A DNA stretch of 64,000 nt. It comes from Rapana venosa. Lineage: Eukaryota; Mollusca; Gastropoda; Neogastropoda; Muricidae. Both the position numbers and the translations under genes were made by a program. Below, in pieces: positions 55,211 to 64,000 of this stretch. The stretch lies in the NCBI GenBank assembly GCA_028751875.1, contig CM054140.1, positions 29,225,408 to 29,289,407 of the forward strand. The letters are read 5' to 3'. The stretch's first letter is position 1. The number at the start of each line of letters is the position of its first letter. The notes under the pieces are model-generated. The model did no database searches, was not told where the DNA came from, and was given only the letters and a program-made list of their open reading frames with translations.

Positions 55211-57339
55211 GTGAGTGAGTTTGTGTGAGTTTGTGTGTGTGTGTTTCCATTTTTTGAAATCCATTAAACGCTGTTGTGAAATGGGATCTTAAACATGCAT
55301 AATTGTTTACCATGACGCTCAAAAGAAGGGTCATCAAAAATTATCTACACCACACAAGTAGAACTGGAAACTATAAAAAAAAACACCACCCAGGTATCAA
55401 GGGATGGTGATATTCATATGCTACTTCATGAGCAACTGGATAGGGAGTGAGACTTTTCCTAACTCCACTGCAAGGTTACTGTATGAATGAACTGTTATTC
55501 TATCACAGTACGTACATTACATAAAAGTATGTCTTTATAGCAGTTTATACATGCACCTAAAACGTATCTGTAACCACTGCGAAATTAACTACAAACTTTG
55601 TAATAAACCAACATAACTATCACCCCAAAGGCTTTGGAAAATTAAAAAAGAGTCCAGGCTGAAAGACAGCATGCCAGTGATGGAGACTACATAGTTTTCT
55701 GCACCTTTCACTAAGAATATCGGAGAGGAGGAGTCTGAGGTGGGGTAGGGGTTGGGGAGGGGAAGGGGTGGTGTCTTCCTCAGTCTCACCTGGAAGCGGA
55801 CTTGGCACGTCTGCTGCTGTTCTGCTGCTCTGTACGGCTGGCGTGGCGAGGGGAGGGCACCAGCACTGTCTCTGACCCGTCCTGCAAGACAAGCAGCAGA
55901 GTCACACGTCAGGACTTCACTCACAGCACAGCAGTCCACAGCATCCGTGTGGTAATCTCGAGGACACGGATTCCAGTTTTTGCTTGGACGGTTTTTTTCT
56001 GGGGTTTATGGTTTCGTTCCTTGGCTAGAGCTCCGGGGTTCACTCATGATGAGAATTTTTGTGTATGCGACCATTTTTGTCCCACCATGAAGGTAGCCGC
56101 ATTCCGACTTCAGGGATGTATCTTGGGTAGGTTCGTGTTTCCGTAATCCACCGAACGCTGACATGAATTCCAGGATCTTTAACGCGCGTATTTGATCTTC
56201 TATATGTGTGCATCATATACATGATGGGAATTAGGGCAGTGGCAGGTCTGCACTTGAAATTAACCTGGGAGATCGATAAAATACCCAGCCTTTATTCTTT
56301 TGAAAAACAGAACGGGATTTAACGTATGCGCAAGATGTTCTGTGTACTTCCACACACGGGATGTCAGTTTAAAGTCTCATCCAAAGGACTTTCAAGGGAG
56401 TGGAGTCTGCACTGATGTTAACTCCAGGGGAAAAATCCCCTTGCACAGGTGCCTCGTTGGTGGCTTAAACCCGGACTGTCAGCTCGTGATCTCAATGTTC
56501 TAACCACTAGACAAACCTCCTCCCTCTTTCCTGCCCAATAAATAAACGATCGTAAAAGGTTACGGTGCAAAACAACCCTTTGGAGACAGATAAATCAGTC
56601 TGTATGCCAGTACGGGATATCGATAGCTCAGTGGTCAGAGCACTCGCTTTCCCCCAGCTAAGGCTAAGCAGCATCGAGCGTGGTTACCACTTGGATGGGT
56701 GACAGTTTGCGTGCCTTGGCTTCAGTACAGTCCCCCATCCCTTCCCCCCCCCCCCCCCACCCCCAGTTCACCCAGCTGTAAATGGGTATCTGCCTCTTTA
56801 GGGTCAGGGAAGGTAAAGCGGGAGAGGAGATGGGCACCGCCCTCAATATGCTGGCCCTTTGAGAAGTTGAGGGTCTCTGATGGCTCGCTTCCCTACGACC
56901 ACTTAGGTTATGGGACTCCTTTACCTTTACTTTTATGCCAGTATATATCAATGGCTTGCCCTTTGAGCCATCAAGATGGTCGATTGATTATCGGGTAGAA
57001 GTTTATGGGGCATGTTGGTTTAGTTCGTTTCTGGTTAGTTGGCTGGCTAGGCGATTGATTGGTTGGCTGGTTGGTTGGTTGGTTGGTTAGCTGGAAAACT
57101 TGTTGACTGAATGGGTTTCTGGATGGGTGAACACAGGTTTGATTGGATGAATCATGATTAGTTGGATGGTTGTTTGTTTGGTTGGTTGGTTGGTTGGTTG
57201 TTTAATAACTGGTTGACTGGTTGTTTGACTGGTTGGTTACTCGTTGGTTATCGGTAAGATGGCAACTGCTATCTGCTGGATCTAACCTGCATGCATGTCT
57301 TGGCTGACTTCCGAGTCACCACCAAACACAAATAGCATA

Positions 57340-57406
<67 letters not shown>

Positions 57407-60400
57407 CATACACATCCATTATCCTCGAAATAAAAGAATAACATAAAAATAAAATAAAAACATATCACATACACACAGAGAGACAGAGGCACACAGACAG
57501 ACAGACACAGACAGACAGACAGAGGCAGAGAGACAGAGACAGAGAGAGAGAGAGAGAGGGGGGGGGGTGGAGCCTACAGGCATCTGTGTGATGTGTCCAT
57601 GCATTCTGCGGTTGGCGATCTCTCTGGCACGCTGAAGCGGAGTGGCGTGGCAGTACGGCCTGAAGCCTGGGAAACTTCGTACCTGAATAACCAGATAATA
57701 ATAATAATAATAATAATGTATGGAATTTATATAGCGCTGAATCTTGCAAAGTAAACAAATCAAAGCGCTTGCATCCAAATCATTCACACGCATGCAACCA
57801 GCCATAAATATCAAGATAAACAAATATCAAATTTATGTACACAACACACTTAGGTGGGGGTGGTGGAGGTGAAGGCAGCTATTGAGAAGTAGAAACAGAT
57901 AACAGGGGAAGATCTCGAGTAAAGTATAAGTGCGTTTTGAGGCTAGATTTGAAAGAATCAAACGAAGGCTTTTGGCGAAGTGGAAGAGGGAGGTCATTCC
58001 ATGTGGAGGGACCGGAAACAGAGAAAGAGCGACGGCCAACAGTGGTTTGTTTAAATTTGGGTGTCCGAAAGCACAAGGCATCTGCAGATGAACGAAGGGA
58101 GCGGGACGGAGTGTACAGGTGAAGACAGTTACAGAGATAAGATGGTGCAGATTTATGGAGACATTTGAAACAAAGGGTATTAATCTTATACTTTATTCTT
58201 TGTGAGACAGGCAGCCAGTGAAGAGATCGCAAAAGAGGAGTGATGTGTTCAGATTTTTTCTTTCTAAGGACCAGTCGAGCTGCAGAGTTTTGTATGCGTT
58301 GAAAGGATAGATGGAATGATGCCGGCAAACCAGCCAAGAGAGAATTACAGTAGTCCAGTCGAGAGAGAATGAGAGATGTGACAAGTTTTGATGTTGCTTC
58401 AGTAGACAGATACTTGCTAATTGCACTTATGCGCCGTAATTGATAGTAGCAAGACTGGCAGGTCTGGTGATGAATTTTTTCATAGAGAGTGTGTTGTCAA
58501 GAACCACACCTAGATATTTCACAGAGGTGGACAGAGGAACCGACGTATTGCTGAATTCCACTGAAGTCGTTTGTGATAGAAGAAAGTTTTATGTTTGGTC
58601 CCCATGAGCATGGCTTCCGTTTTATCGGCATTTAGCTGTAACTTGTTTTGAGTCATCCAGTTTTGAATGTCTAGAAGGCAGTAGGCCATATTTGTCAGGA
58701 GGGAAGGCAGATTTTCAAGGGTATTGCTACATTGAAGCTGAGTGTCATCAGCATAGAAATGATGATCAATATGATGGTGGTTTATTATGTGTGAGAGTGG
58801 AGCAGTGTAAAGAGTGAAGAGAACAGGACCCAGAACTGATCCCTGTGGGGATAACATGATCCCGTCATTCATGCATGCATACATACATAGATACATACAT
58901 AGATACATGCATACATACATAGATACATACTACATACATACATAATCAGTTCTGAATAAATCTGGAAATGAATACACAATTAAAAGGAAGTCTACCATAA
59001 ATCGAGGAATGAATAAGCAGGTAAAGGGAAGTATTCTTTTTGTATTTTTTATCTTTGTTCCTCAGCTAGAGCTCCAAGGTTCACCAGTTATTGTAATATT
59101 TTGCACATGAGACCATCCCCCACACCCGCCATTTAAGTAGCCTGCCTCTCTCTCTCTCCTCTCTCTCTCTCTCTCCAACCTCTCTCTCTCTCTCTCTCTC
59201 TCTTGCCCCCCTTCCCCCTTCTCTCTGTCTCTCCCGTCACACCTCTCGCTCTCCCTCCACCCCCACCCTCACCCCTACTCACATCCTCAGCAGCAGGAGA
59301 AGCAGCATTCTTCACCGCAGACGCTGACACCATCCCGTTAGGCAGTGGAAGGGGACAGGTGTTCTCCTGCCCGTTCCCACAGCTCTCCTGCTGCTGCTGT
59401 TGCTGCTGCTGCTGTTGCTGCAGTTGCTGCCCACACTGCACCTCAGCTGCAGCAACCTCGCCCTTATTACTCTGAGACTTCCACAGCGGCATGGCCTGCG
59501 CTTGCCGCTGCGAGTGACGACTCCGCCGCTGCTGCTGCTGCTGCTGTTGCTGCTGCTGTCGATGTCGGCTGCTGATGCTGCCGAAAGATGAGGAGACGTC
59601 CATGGTCCTGGTTTTGCTCAGTCCCCGCTGCGTGGTGCGCTGACTGCGGAGGTTCCTCTCCACCGCGGGCAGGAGGTCAGTGACCGCGAAGCTGCTCATG
59701 GAGGTGAGCCTGTCGCTGGCCGGGCTGGTGCGGGAGGGGGACATCAAGGGAGAGGAGCCCAGAGGATCGTCCGTGCATGCTGAGGGCACGGACAGCATGG
59801 ACATGACCGAGATGGTCTGCTGCTGCTGGGAGGGAGCGGCGCTGGGGGTCAGCAGCGTGCTGGGACTGTCCCGGGGCTGCAGGTCCGGGGTCAGCGGCTG
59901 CACCCTCACCGACACCTGCTCTGAAGTGGGCACCCTGCAGGCGGAGTGCTGGGACACGGTGGATTTGGTGTCTGACCCCGCGCGTTCCCAGTGAGTTCTG
60001 GTGGGAGACACGACCCCTTGTCTCTGGTACACTTTGTCCGGGGAGTGGCCGTTGGTGGAGAGGGCCTCCCCTGCCCCTCCCGCGGAGGCGTGGATGTTTT
60101 GGGAGAACAGCTCTTTGCCGGAGTCCTGAATGGTAATCTTGCGTAGCACCATAGTCCTTGGCTGAAGAGCGTGACTGCCCCCGCCTCCCTCCACCTCCGC
60201 AGCTGGGTGAGGGAACAGGTCAGGGCTGCCGTTGTTGAGCGGACTTTGCTTGGCCTGGGCCGCACCGGCCAGATCGGCCAGGTGGTGGTACCTGGCCAGG
60301 TAGGCCGGGTTGATGTGGCTGAGGCTGGCCTCCGTCAACCGCGACTGTTCTCGGCCGGCGTACCGGAAACTGTTGCCACGCATGCGCCTGCTGGGCAGAC

Positions 60401-62984
60401 GTTCGTACACGGTGCGCTCGCGGCGGGAGTACATGAGCCTGGCCATGGCGTCCTGGTGGCTGAGGGGCTGGGCCTGGCAGGGGGTCAGCACGGGGCCCGC
60501 CGCCTTGTTCACCGAGAGGACCGCGCAATCCTCCCCTGCCCCGCTGTCGTCCAGCACAGTCTTGGTGCTGTCCACGTCCGCGCCGTCCTGCTCCTGGTCA
60601 TTGCTGGACACTTTGGACCCGTAGCCTTCGTCCCAGCCCCCGTCTTCAGCCTCCTCCTTCCCCTGCTCGCCCTCCACCGTCACCGCCCCGCAGTCCGGCA
60701 AGGTCATGCCCTGTGCCCGCATGGAGGCGCTGTGACACACCGCGCTGTGGCTCCGGCCTCGGGACACCCCCACCCTACTCACCACCACCTCCTTCTCCTC
60801 CTCCTCTTCCTCCTGCTGCTGCTCTTCGATGGCCTCCTGCTCATCCTCCACAGCGTTGGCGCTGAAGCAGTTTCGGTCTCTGTCCCCTTGGGAGGAAGAG
60901 GAAGGGCGTGCGGCGCGCGCGCGTTGCAGGCCCGGAAGTGGCGTCACAGGGGTGACCTTGTTGGCGCGGGCGTCCCTCACGCCGAACTGGCAGTTCTTGA
61001 GGTAGCGGTCGTGGAGGCTCTGCCGGTCAAAGAGCAGCTTGTTCTCGATCGCCGAGCAGTGGCCCAGGATGTGGCGGTAGTGCTCTTCCTCGTACACTTC
61101 GTTGATCTTTTCTGCAAGGAGTTTTTTTACATAGTGAGGCGTGTGTCAGTAGTAGTAGTAGTAGTAGCATTGAACATCGCAGTGTTATTATCATTATAGT
61201 TACGTGACAACTTTAGTCACTGGGTTTTATTTTGTTTTCAATGATCCTAGTACCGAAGTTCAGCTGAAAATAAAGTCGATACAGAAAGAGAGGAAGTGAG
61301 TGAAAAGAGAAGGGAGAGTGGAAAGATAGATAGGTGAAGGGAAGAGAAAGAGAGATAGATAGACAGACAGACAGTCAGACAGATACACAGACAGACAGAC
61401 AGAGATAGAGAGAGACACTCACAGAGCAAAGCAGAAACAGAGACACATACAGACAGACAGACTTAGACGCAGATAGAGAGGCAAACAAGCAGACAATTAG
61501 GCAGACAGACAGACAGGCAGACAGACAGACAGAACAGGCAGGCAGGCAGGCAGCCAGCCAGCCAGCCAGCCAGACAGTCAGAGACTGTGGTAGCAGGGAG
61601 ACAGACAGACAGACAGACAGAAAAATAACTCACTTCTTTTGTTGTCGCCATTCTTTTCTCTTTTCATCCATACCATAATATCTGCAAGCACACACACATA
61701 TTATCAAGAGTGAATAAACAATATATTATAACAACTTATCAACACATCATGGTCTGCAGTCCTGCCCACTACATGAGGTAGCACTCTGAAAGAAGATCTG
61801 GCCTGACTGACCCACACCACCCCAGTGACCAAGAAGCTCTATGGAGACTGGGAGGACCTGCATGCAGCATAAGCTGCCTTCGTCACAGAGACCAAGCTGT
61901 CCATCTGACCTACGCTAAAGTCTTTCGGATGAGGCTATAACCCAGCCCCCGTGAGCAAACGCAGCAGAAACATCTTGTGCATTCGTTAAAGCCTGTTCCA
62001 TCTTTTGGAAGAGTAGGTCAGTGTGTGCTAGTGGGAACACATGGCGCAATTTACAAAACTGCATGCGCACGGGGACTAGATATTAAAAACCACACAAGTG
62101 CTTATTCCATTATCCTCGAAATAAAAGAATAAACAACTAAATAAAAAGAAAAGAAATAACCTACTCACTTGGCTTTTTGATCTTTTCAATGTCCCCCCCC
62201 CCCTCCTCTCACACACACACACATGCAGAACCACCTTTTTCTTTGCTACCATTTGTTGCCCATTCCAACATCCCAAAACATTTTCTATTCGACATTTTTA
62301 CAATCTGTAGACCACATGAAAGTGTCTGGTCAGTCTGTTTGAGGTCCCCCAATGACAGAGATATATAAGGTGAAGGTGTCCCATGACCTATGTGGTCGTT
62401 GGGGAGCTAGGTATCAGAGACCTCAGCTTCTCCAGGGGCCAGCATATTGAGGGCGGCGCCCATCTCCTCTCCCTCGCTGCTTTTACCTTCCCTGACCCTG
62501 TAGAGGGCAGGTAGCCATTTACAGCTGGGTGAACTGGGGGACTGTACTGAAGCCAAGGCGCACGAACGGTCACCCATCTGCGAGGCAACCACGCACAAAA
62601 CTGCTTAACCTTAGCTTAAGGAGGGAAAGTGGTCTAACCACTGAGCTATCCTGTGAGCTTTTGATAGTAGACTTTCCAGCTAAATCACGACACCACAATG
62701 CCCTCAAATCAAATGAAAACCTTGAAATGAATAAACGTTTGTACGCGATCTGTTAAACATTACTGTGCCAAGAACTCGTACTTTAAGTGTCATGATAAGG
62801 TCCAAAGCATAGATCAACAAAGCAGAGCAAAAGACAGGAAGAGAGATATGGAAACCAATGAAAGCAACAAGTAAAAACAAAAACAAAGAGGACAGAAGTC
62901 TCACCATTGTCATCCGGGATGACAGGCAGGTTCCAGCCACATAGGACAGGTGCTGGAGGCTTCTCCGATTTTTCTGGCAGACGT
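53715..62984 (-). CDS. Unrecognised low-complexity protein, C-terminal part of gene (5' partial, spliced)
   Basis: Six exons on the minus strand join with matching phases: 62984-62905, 61681-61634, 61111-59283, 57682-57578, 55881-55787 and 53877-53715, giving about 770 residues and a TAG stop. The N-terminal visible part is conserved-looking ('PAPVLCGWNLPVIPDDND', 'KINEVYEEEHYRHILGHCSA', 'LFDRQSLHDRYLKNCQFGVR'). The middle is acidic and Ser/Gln-rich. The C-terminus is charged ('TREEMAAKLEQL'). I see no enzyme motif, signal peptide or membrane segment and cannot name the family. A scaffold or cytoskeleton-linked role would be a guess. Its 5' exons lie to the right of the window. Confidence 0.82.
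53945..54355 (+). mobile_element. SINE-like repeat with shared 'ggatgagacgataaaccgag' core
   Basis: Holds 'tttcggatgagacgataaac', 'aaaagaaccctaggcaacaa' and 'ctctccccgtgaagagcagc'. The first core is also present in the 35225-type SINE, the rest is not. Single copy in this window. Confidence 0.65.
54776..54900 (-). mobile_element. LINE/SINE tail with AAT/AAC microsatellite
   Basis: ATA/ACA triplets at 54780-54841 followed by 'catggaatttatacagcgct' and 'atcttgcaaaaacaaatcaa', the recurring CR1/L2-type tail in antisense. Confidence 0.75.
55030..55245. repeat. GT then GA microsatellites
   Basis: GT-rich at 55030-55145, GA-rich at 55146-55210, then GT again. Confidence 0.95.
55787..55881 (-). 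CDS. Unrecognised minus-strand gene, penultimate exon
   Basis: Acceptor 'cttgtcttgcag' precedes 55881; the donor is AG|gtgaga. It encodes 'DGSETVLVPSPRHASR' and 'SSRRAKSAS', Ser/Arg-rich, phase 0 to 2. Unspliced, it would end at TGA 55788-55786, which also offers an alternative C-terminus 'RRAKSASR'. Confidence 0.78.
56020..56520 (-). mobile_element. Two SINE pieces, antisense
   Basis: About 56010-56290 matches the class II-headed family tail and body. About 56310-56520 matches the 35225-type family in antisense, with its head near 'gttctaaccactagacaaac'. Confidence 0.7.
56625..56935 (+). mobile_element. tRNA/5S-rRNA chimeric SINE, clearest plus-strand copy
   Basis: Reads 'gatagctcagtggtcagagc' (tRNA A-box), 'gctaagcagcatcgagcgtg' and 'cacttggatgggtgacagtt' (5S A and C box region), then the family body with a C run (56744-56763) and the end 'gttatgggactcctttacct'. 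Confidence 0.9.
57040..57250. repeat. TTGG-type tetranucleotide minisatellite
   Basis: Degenerate 'ttggttggctggttggttgg' repeats in an intron of the minus-strand gene. A similar weaker tract is at about 12880-13010. Confidence 0.85.
57345..57410. repeat. CA microsatellite
   Basis: Pure CA run of about 60 bases. AGAC/AG repeats follow at 57475-57570. Confidence 0.95.
57578..57682 (-). CDS. Unrecognised minus-strand gene, 105-nt exon
   Basis: Acceptor 'ctggttattcag' precedes 57682; donor CCT|gtaggc. Phase 0 to 0. It encodes 'SFPGFRPYCHATPLQRAREI' and 'NRRMHGHITQMP'. Phases agree with both neighbours. Confidence 0.75.
57700..58870 (-). mobile_element. CR1/L2-type LINE fragment with RT and C-terminal part, frameshifted
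   Basis: Minus strand, in order: RT motif 'GSVLGPVLFTLYTAPLSHII' with the catalytic 'YADD' in 'HFYADDTQL' (about 58850-58740), then, in shifted frames, '[20 protein letters not shown]' and '[12 protein letters not shown]'. Ends with the 'agcgctatataaattcca' tail and an ATT run (57697-57718). Several frameshifts make it inactive. It lies in an intron of the minus-strand gene, same orientation. Confidence 0.9.
59055..59145 (-). mobile_element. SINE tail fragment, antisense
   Basis: 'cagctagagctccaaggttc' and 'ccgccatttaagtagcc' match the 39055-39130 tail. A CT-rich tract follows at 59146-59205. Confidence 0.65.
59283..61111 (-). CDS. Unrecognised minus-strand gene, large 1,829-nt exon
   Basis: Acceptor 'actccttgcag' precedes 61111; donor GAT|gtgagt at 59282. 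609 whole codons after the split one. It opens with 'KKINEVYEEEHYRHILGHCS', then a Glu-rich stretch 'EEQQQEEEEEEKE', a Ser/Pro-rich middle ('SMLSVPSACTDDPLGSSPLM'), a basic patch 'SKTRTMDVSSSFGSISSRHR', and two poly-Gln runs coded by CAG/CAA at about 59526-59560 and 59386-59430. GC content is far higher than the flanks. The longer open frame past 59283 is intron. The opposite-strand 342-residue frame at 60171-61199 is a shadow. Confidence 0.88.
61270..61625. repeat. GACA/GATA tetranucleotide repeat
   Basis: About 350 bases of CAGA, GATA and GGCAG/GCCA units between two exons of the minus-strand gene. Confidence 0.93.
61634..61681 (-). CDS. Unrecognised minus-strand gene, 48-nt exon
   Basis: Acceptor 'tgtgcttgcag' precedes 61681; donor GAA|gtgagt. 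Phase 1 to 1. It encodes 'IMVWMKREKNGDNKR'. The split codons give Asp at the 5' side and Lys at the 3' side. Confidence 0.8.
61910..62150 (+). mobile_element. SINE (35225-type family)
   Basis: 'tctttcggatgaggctataa', 'gaaacatcttgtgcattcgt' and the 'ttatcctcgaaataaaagaa' tail. The tRNA head is missing. Confidence 0.75.
62372..62660 (-). mobile_element. tRNA/5S-rRNA chimeric SINE, antisense
   Basis: Plus strand starts 'gtgtcccatgacctatgtgg' and ends 'accactgagctatcctgtga', the reverse complement of the tRNA A-box head. The 5S-like part is partly eroded. Confidence 0.85.
62905..62984 (-). CDS. Unrecognised minus-strand gene, first visible exon
   Basis: Acceptor 'ttgattccag' precedes 62984; donor AATG|gtgaga. 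80 nt, phase 2 to 1. It encodes 'RLPEKSEKPPAPVLCGWNLP' then 'VIPDDN'. Needs an upstream exon outside the window. Confidence 0.8.
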
Positions 62985-62999
62985 CTGGAATCAAAGAAT

Positions 63000-64000
63000 A
63001 GCTGTGCATGAGTCAAGGGTGTTTTTTTCATTTTCTTTTGAATAGCATAAAGTTGCTGTGAATATGCTCTACTGAGTCTGAACATTTACCTAAAGACAGA
63101 GAAAGAGAGACAAACAGAGACACAGAGACAAAGAAACAGAGAGATAGAGACAGACAGACAGACAGCAGACAGACAGAAGTCTTGGAGCTTGCTACCAACA
63201 GAAAGGGTCAGTAGCAGCAGAGGCTGAAGCAACACACAACCTGTGGTAGGCAGCAGGTAGGTTCAAAGGACCACTTAGCTGAAGCAAACAGTTTACTCTG
63301 GGACCGCCTAAAGTGTCGGCAGGTTTGCTTTAGCCTGCCACTCACCGTTCAAGGACCGACCCGTTTGACACAGGGTCCTTCACTGCTACAAGAGGTGAGG
63401 GTAACGGGTTGTAGCAATGATCAGTTGCTGGGTTAAGGGAGAGTCGGCTTAAGTTAGCCCCAAATGTTCTTTGCCTGTAGTGGATCAAGTTTCACGACAT
63501 CTTAGCTACCAAGGTCAGTCGTATTGGTAGACACGCTTCACCTTGATCAGAGTGTATGATCATACAGAACCTTTAGAAATCTCCCGGATACTTCCCCAAA
63601 AAATCTTCCTGGGATGAATCTAACCAGTCTTTTAAAGTCACACTAAGCGTGGTCAGAAGAAAGGAACTGTAGAATCTGGCACAACAACTCCCAGTTTTGC
63701 AGGATGACATTGATAATCAGGCGGGAAAGGACAAGAACTTGGCAATCTCAAGGCTCAAGGACTCAGGAATACGTTATTATCTCAAATCAAGAAATTATGA
63801 GTAGCGTTATCAAAGCAACACAACATGGATTAAAGGCAATGCAGATTGAAGAGTAACATGCATCTTACAATCTCTTCAAGTAGATTGGGAGAACGTCACC
63901 AAAATTGGGAATGGAAAGCGGTACAGATCATCATGGGTATTCGAATTCAAGGTCTGAAAATGATGTTCAAGTACCCTGAGGCCAACATCAGTGGTGCCAG
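63000..64000. other. Right edge: intron of the minus-strand gene, nothing assigned
   Basis: A GACA microsatellite at about 63090-63178, then roughly 800 bases of mid-GC sequence. No exon with matching phase, no LINE or SINE signature and no long frame recognised. Could be an old repeat. Confidence 0.5.

Noticed and set aside
56665..56715. 5S rRNA gene
   Set aside because: Only the 3' half is similar, it is fused to tRNA-like DNA and is repeated as part of a SINE.
59133..59282. C-terminal extension of the large minus-strand exon ('RGEGGGGGRARG...')
   Set aside because: A canonical donor GAT|gtgagt at a codon boundary and a phase-0 downstream exon indicate intron; the extension reads GA repeats.
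60171..61199. 342-residue open frame on the plus strand
   Set aside because: It is the complement of the large GC-rich exon of the minus-strand gene; it has no splice context and Val/Leu/Ala-rich composition typical of a shadow frame.
63200..64000. Possible gene or element at the right edge
   Set aside because: No frame, splice phase or recognisable domain could be supported, so it is only noted as unassigned.

Overview
The window is eukaryotic DNA: introns with GT/AG splice sites, many SINE and LINE copies, microsatellites and minisatellites, and one 500-base N gap. The style of the repeats (CR1/L2-type and RTE-type LINE remnants, several tRNA-headed SINE families, very long CA/GT tracts) and the protein content suggest a marine mollusc, perhaps a gastropod. 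That placement is an inference, not a proof.

Plus strand, 396-40086: 34 exons encode a chain of PLAT (polycystin-1/lipoxygenase/alpha-toxin) domains, the architecture of LOXHD1 (lipoxygenase homology domain-containing protein 1). I call 11 PLAT domains, lettered a to k. The 5' end lies outside the window. Domains alternate between two exon layouts (X and Y) with strictly conserved intron phases, so the gene is built from a two-PLAT, six-exon unit. The exon chain meets an in-frame stop at 30045-30047, at the end of PLAT h. PLAT exons resume at 31345 and end with a stop at 40084-40086. This is either an alternative terminal exon, two adjacent genes or a sequence error.

The five exons at 396-8265 and their introns are nearly identical to the five exons at 16172-22403. 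The first copy stops at the N gap (8501-9000). The pattern is what is expected when two allelic contigs that really overlap are placed end to end, so part of the PLAT count is probably an assembly artefact. The two copies differ by several transposon insertions with clean target-site duplications. These give natural filled/empty-site comparisons.

Minus strand, 62984 down to 53715: six exons with matching phases encode the C-terminal part of a large low-complexity protein (poly-Q, acidic and Ser-rich segments) that I do not recognise. It is convergent with the LOXHD1-like gene. The roughly 13.6 kb between the two stop codons is AT-rich and holds SINEs, LINE tails, long CA tracts and a 43/25-bp minisatellite.

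The introns hold at least five short interspersed families. One has a tRNA-like A-box joined to a segment that strongly resembles the 3' half of 5S rRNA. There are also RTE-type LINE copies, CR1/L2-type LINE fragments (one nested in another), three minisatellites and many simple repeats. No bacterial, viral or CRISPR feature is supported.
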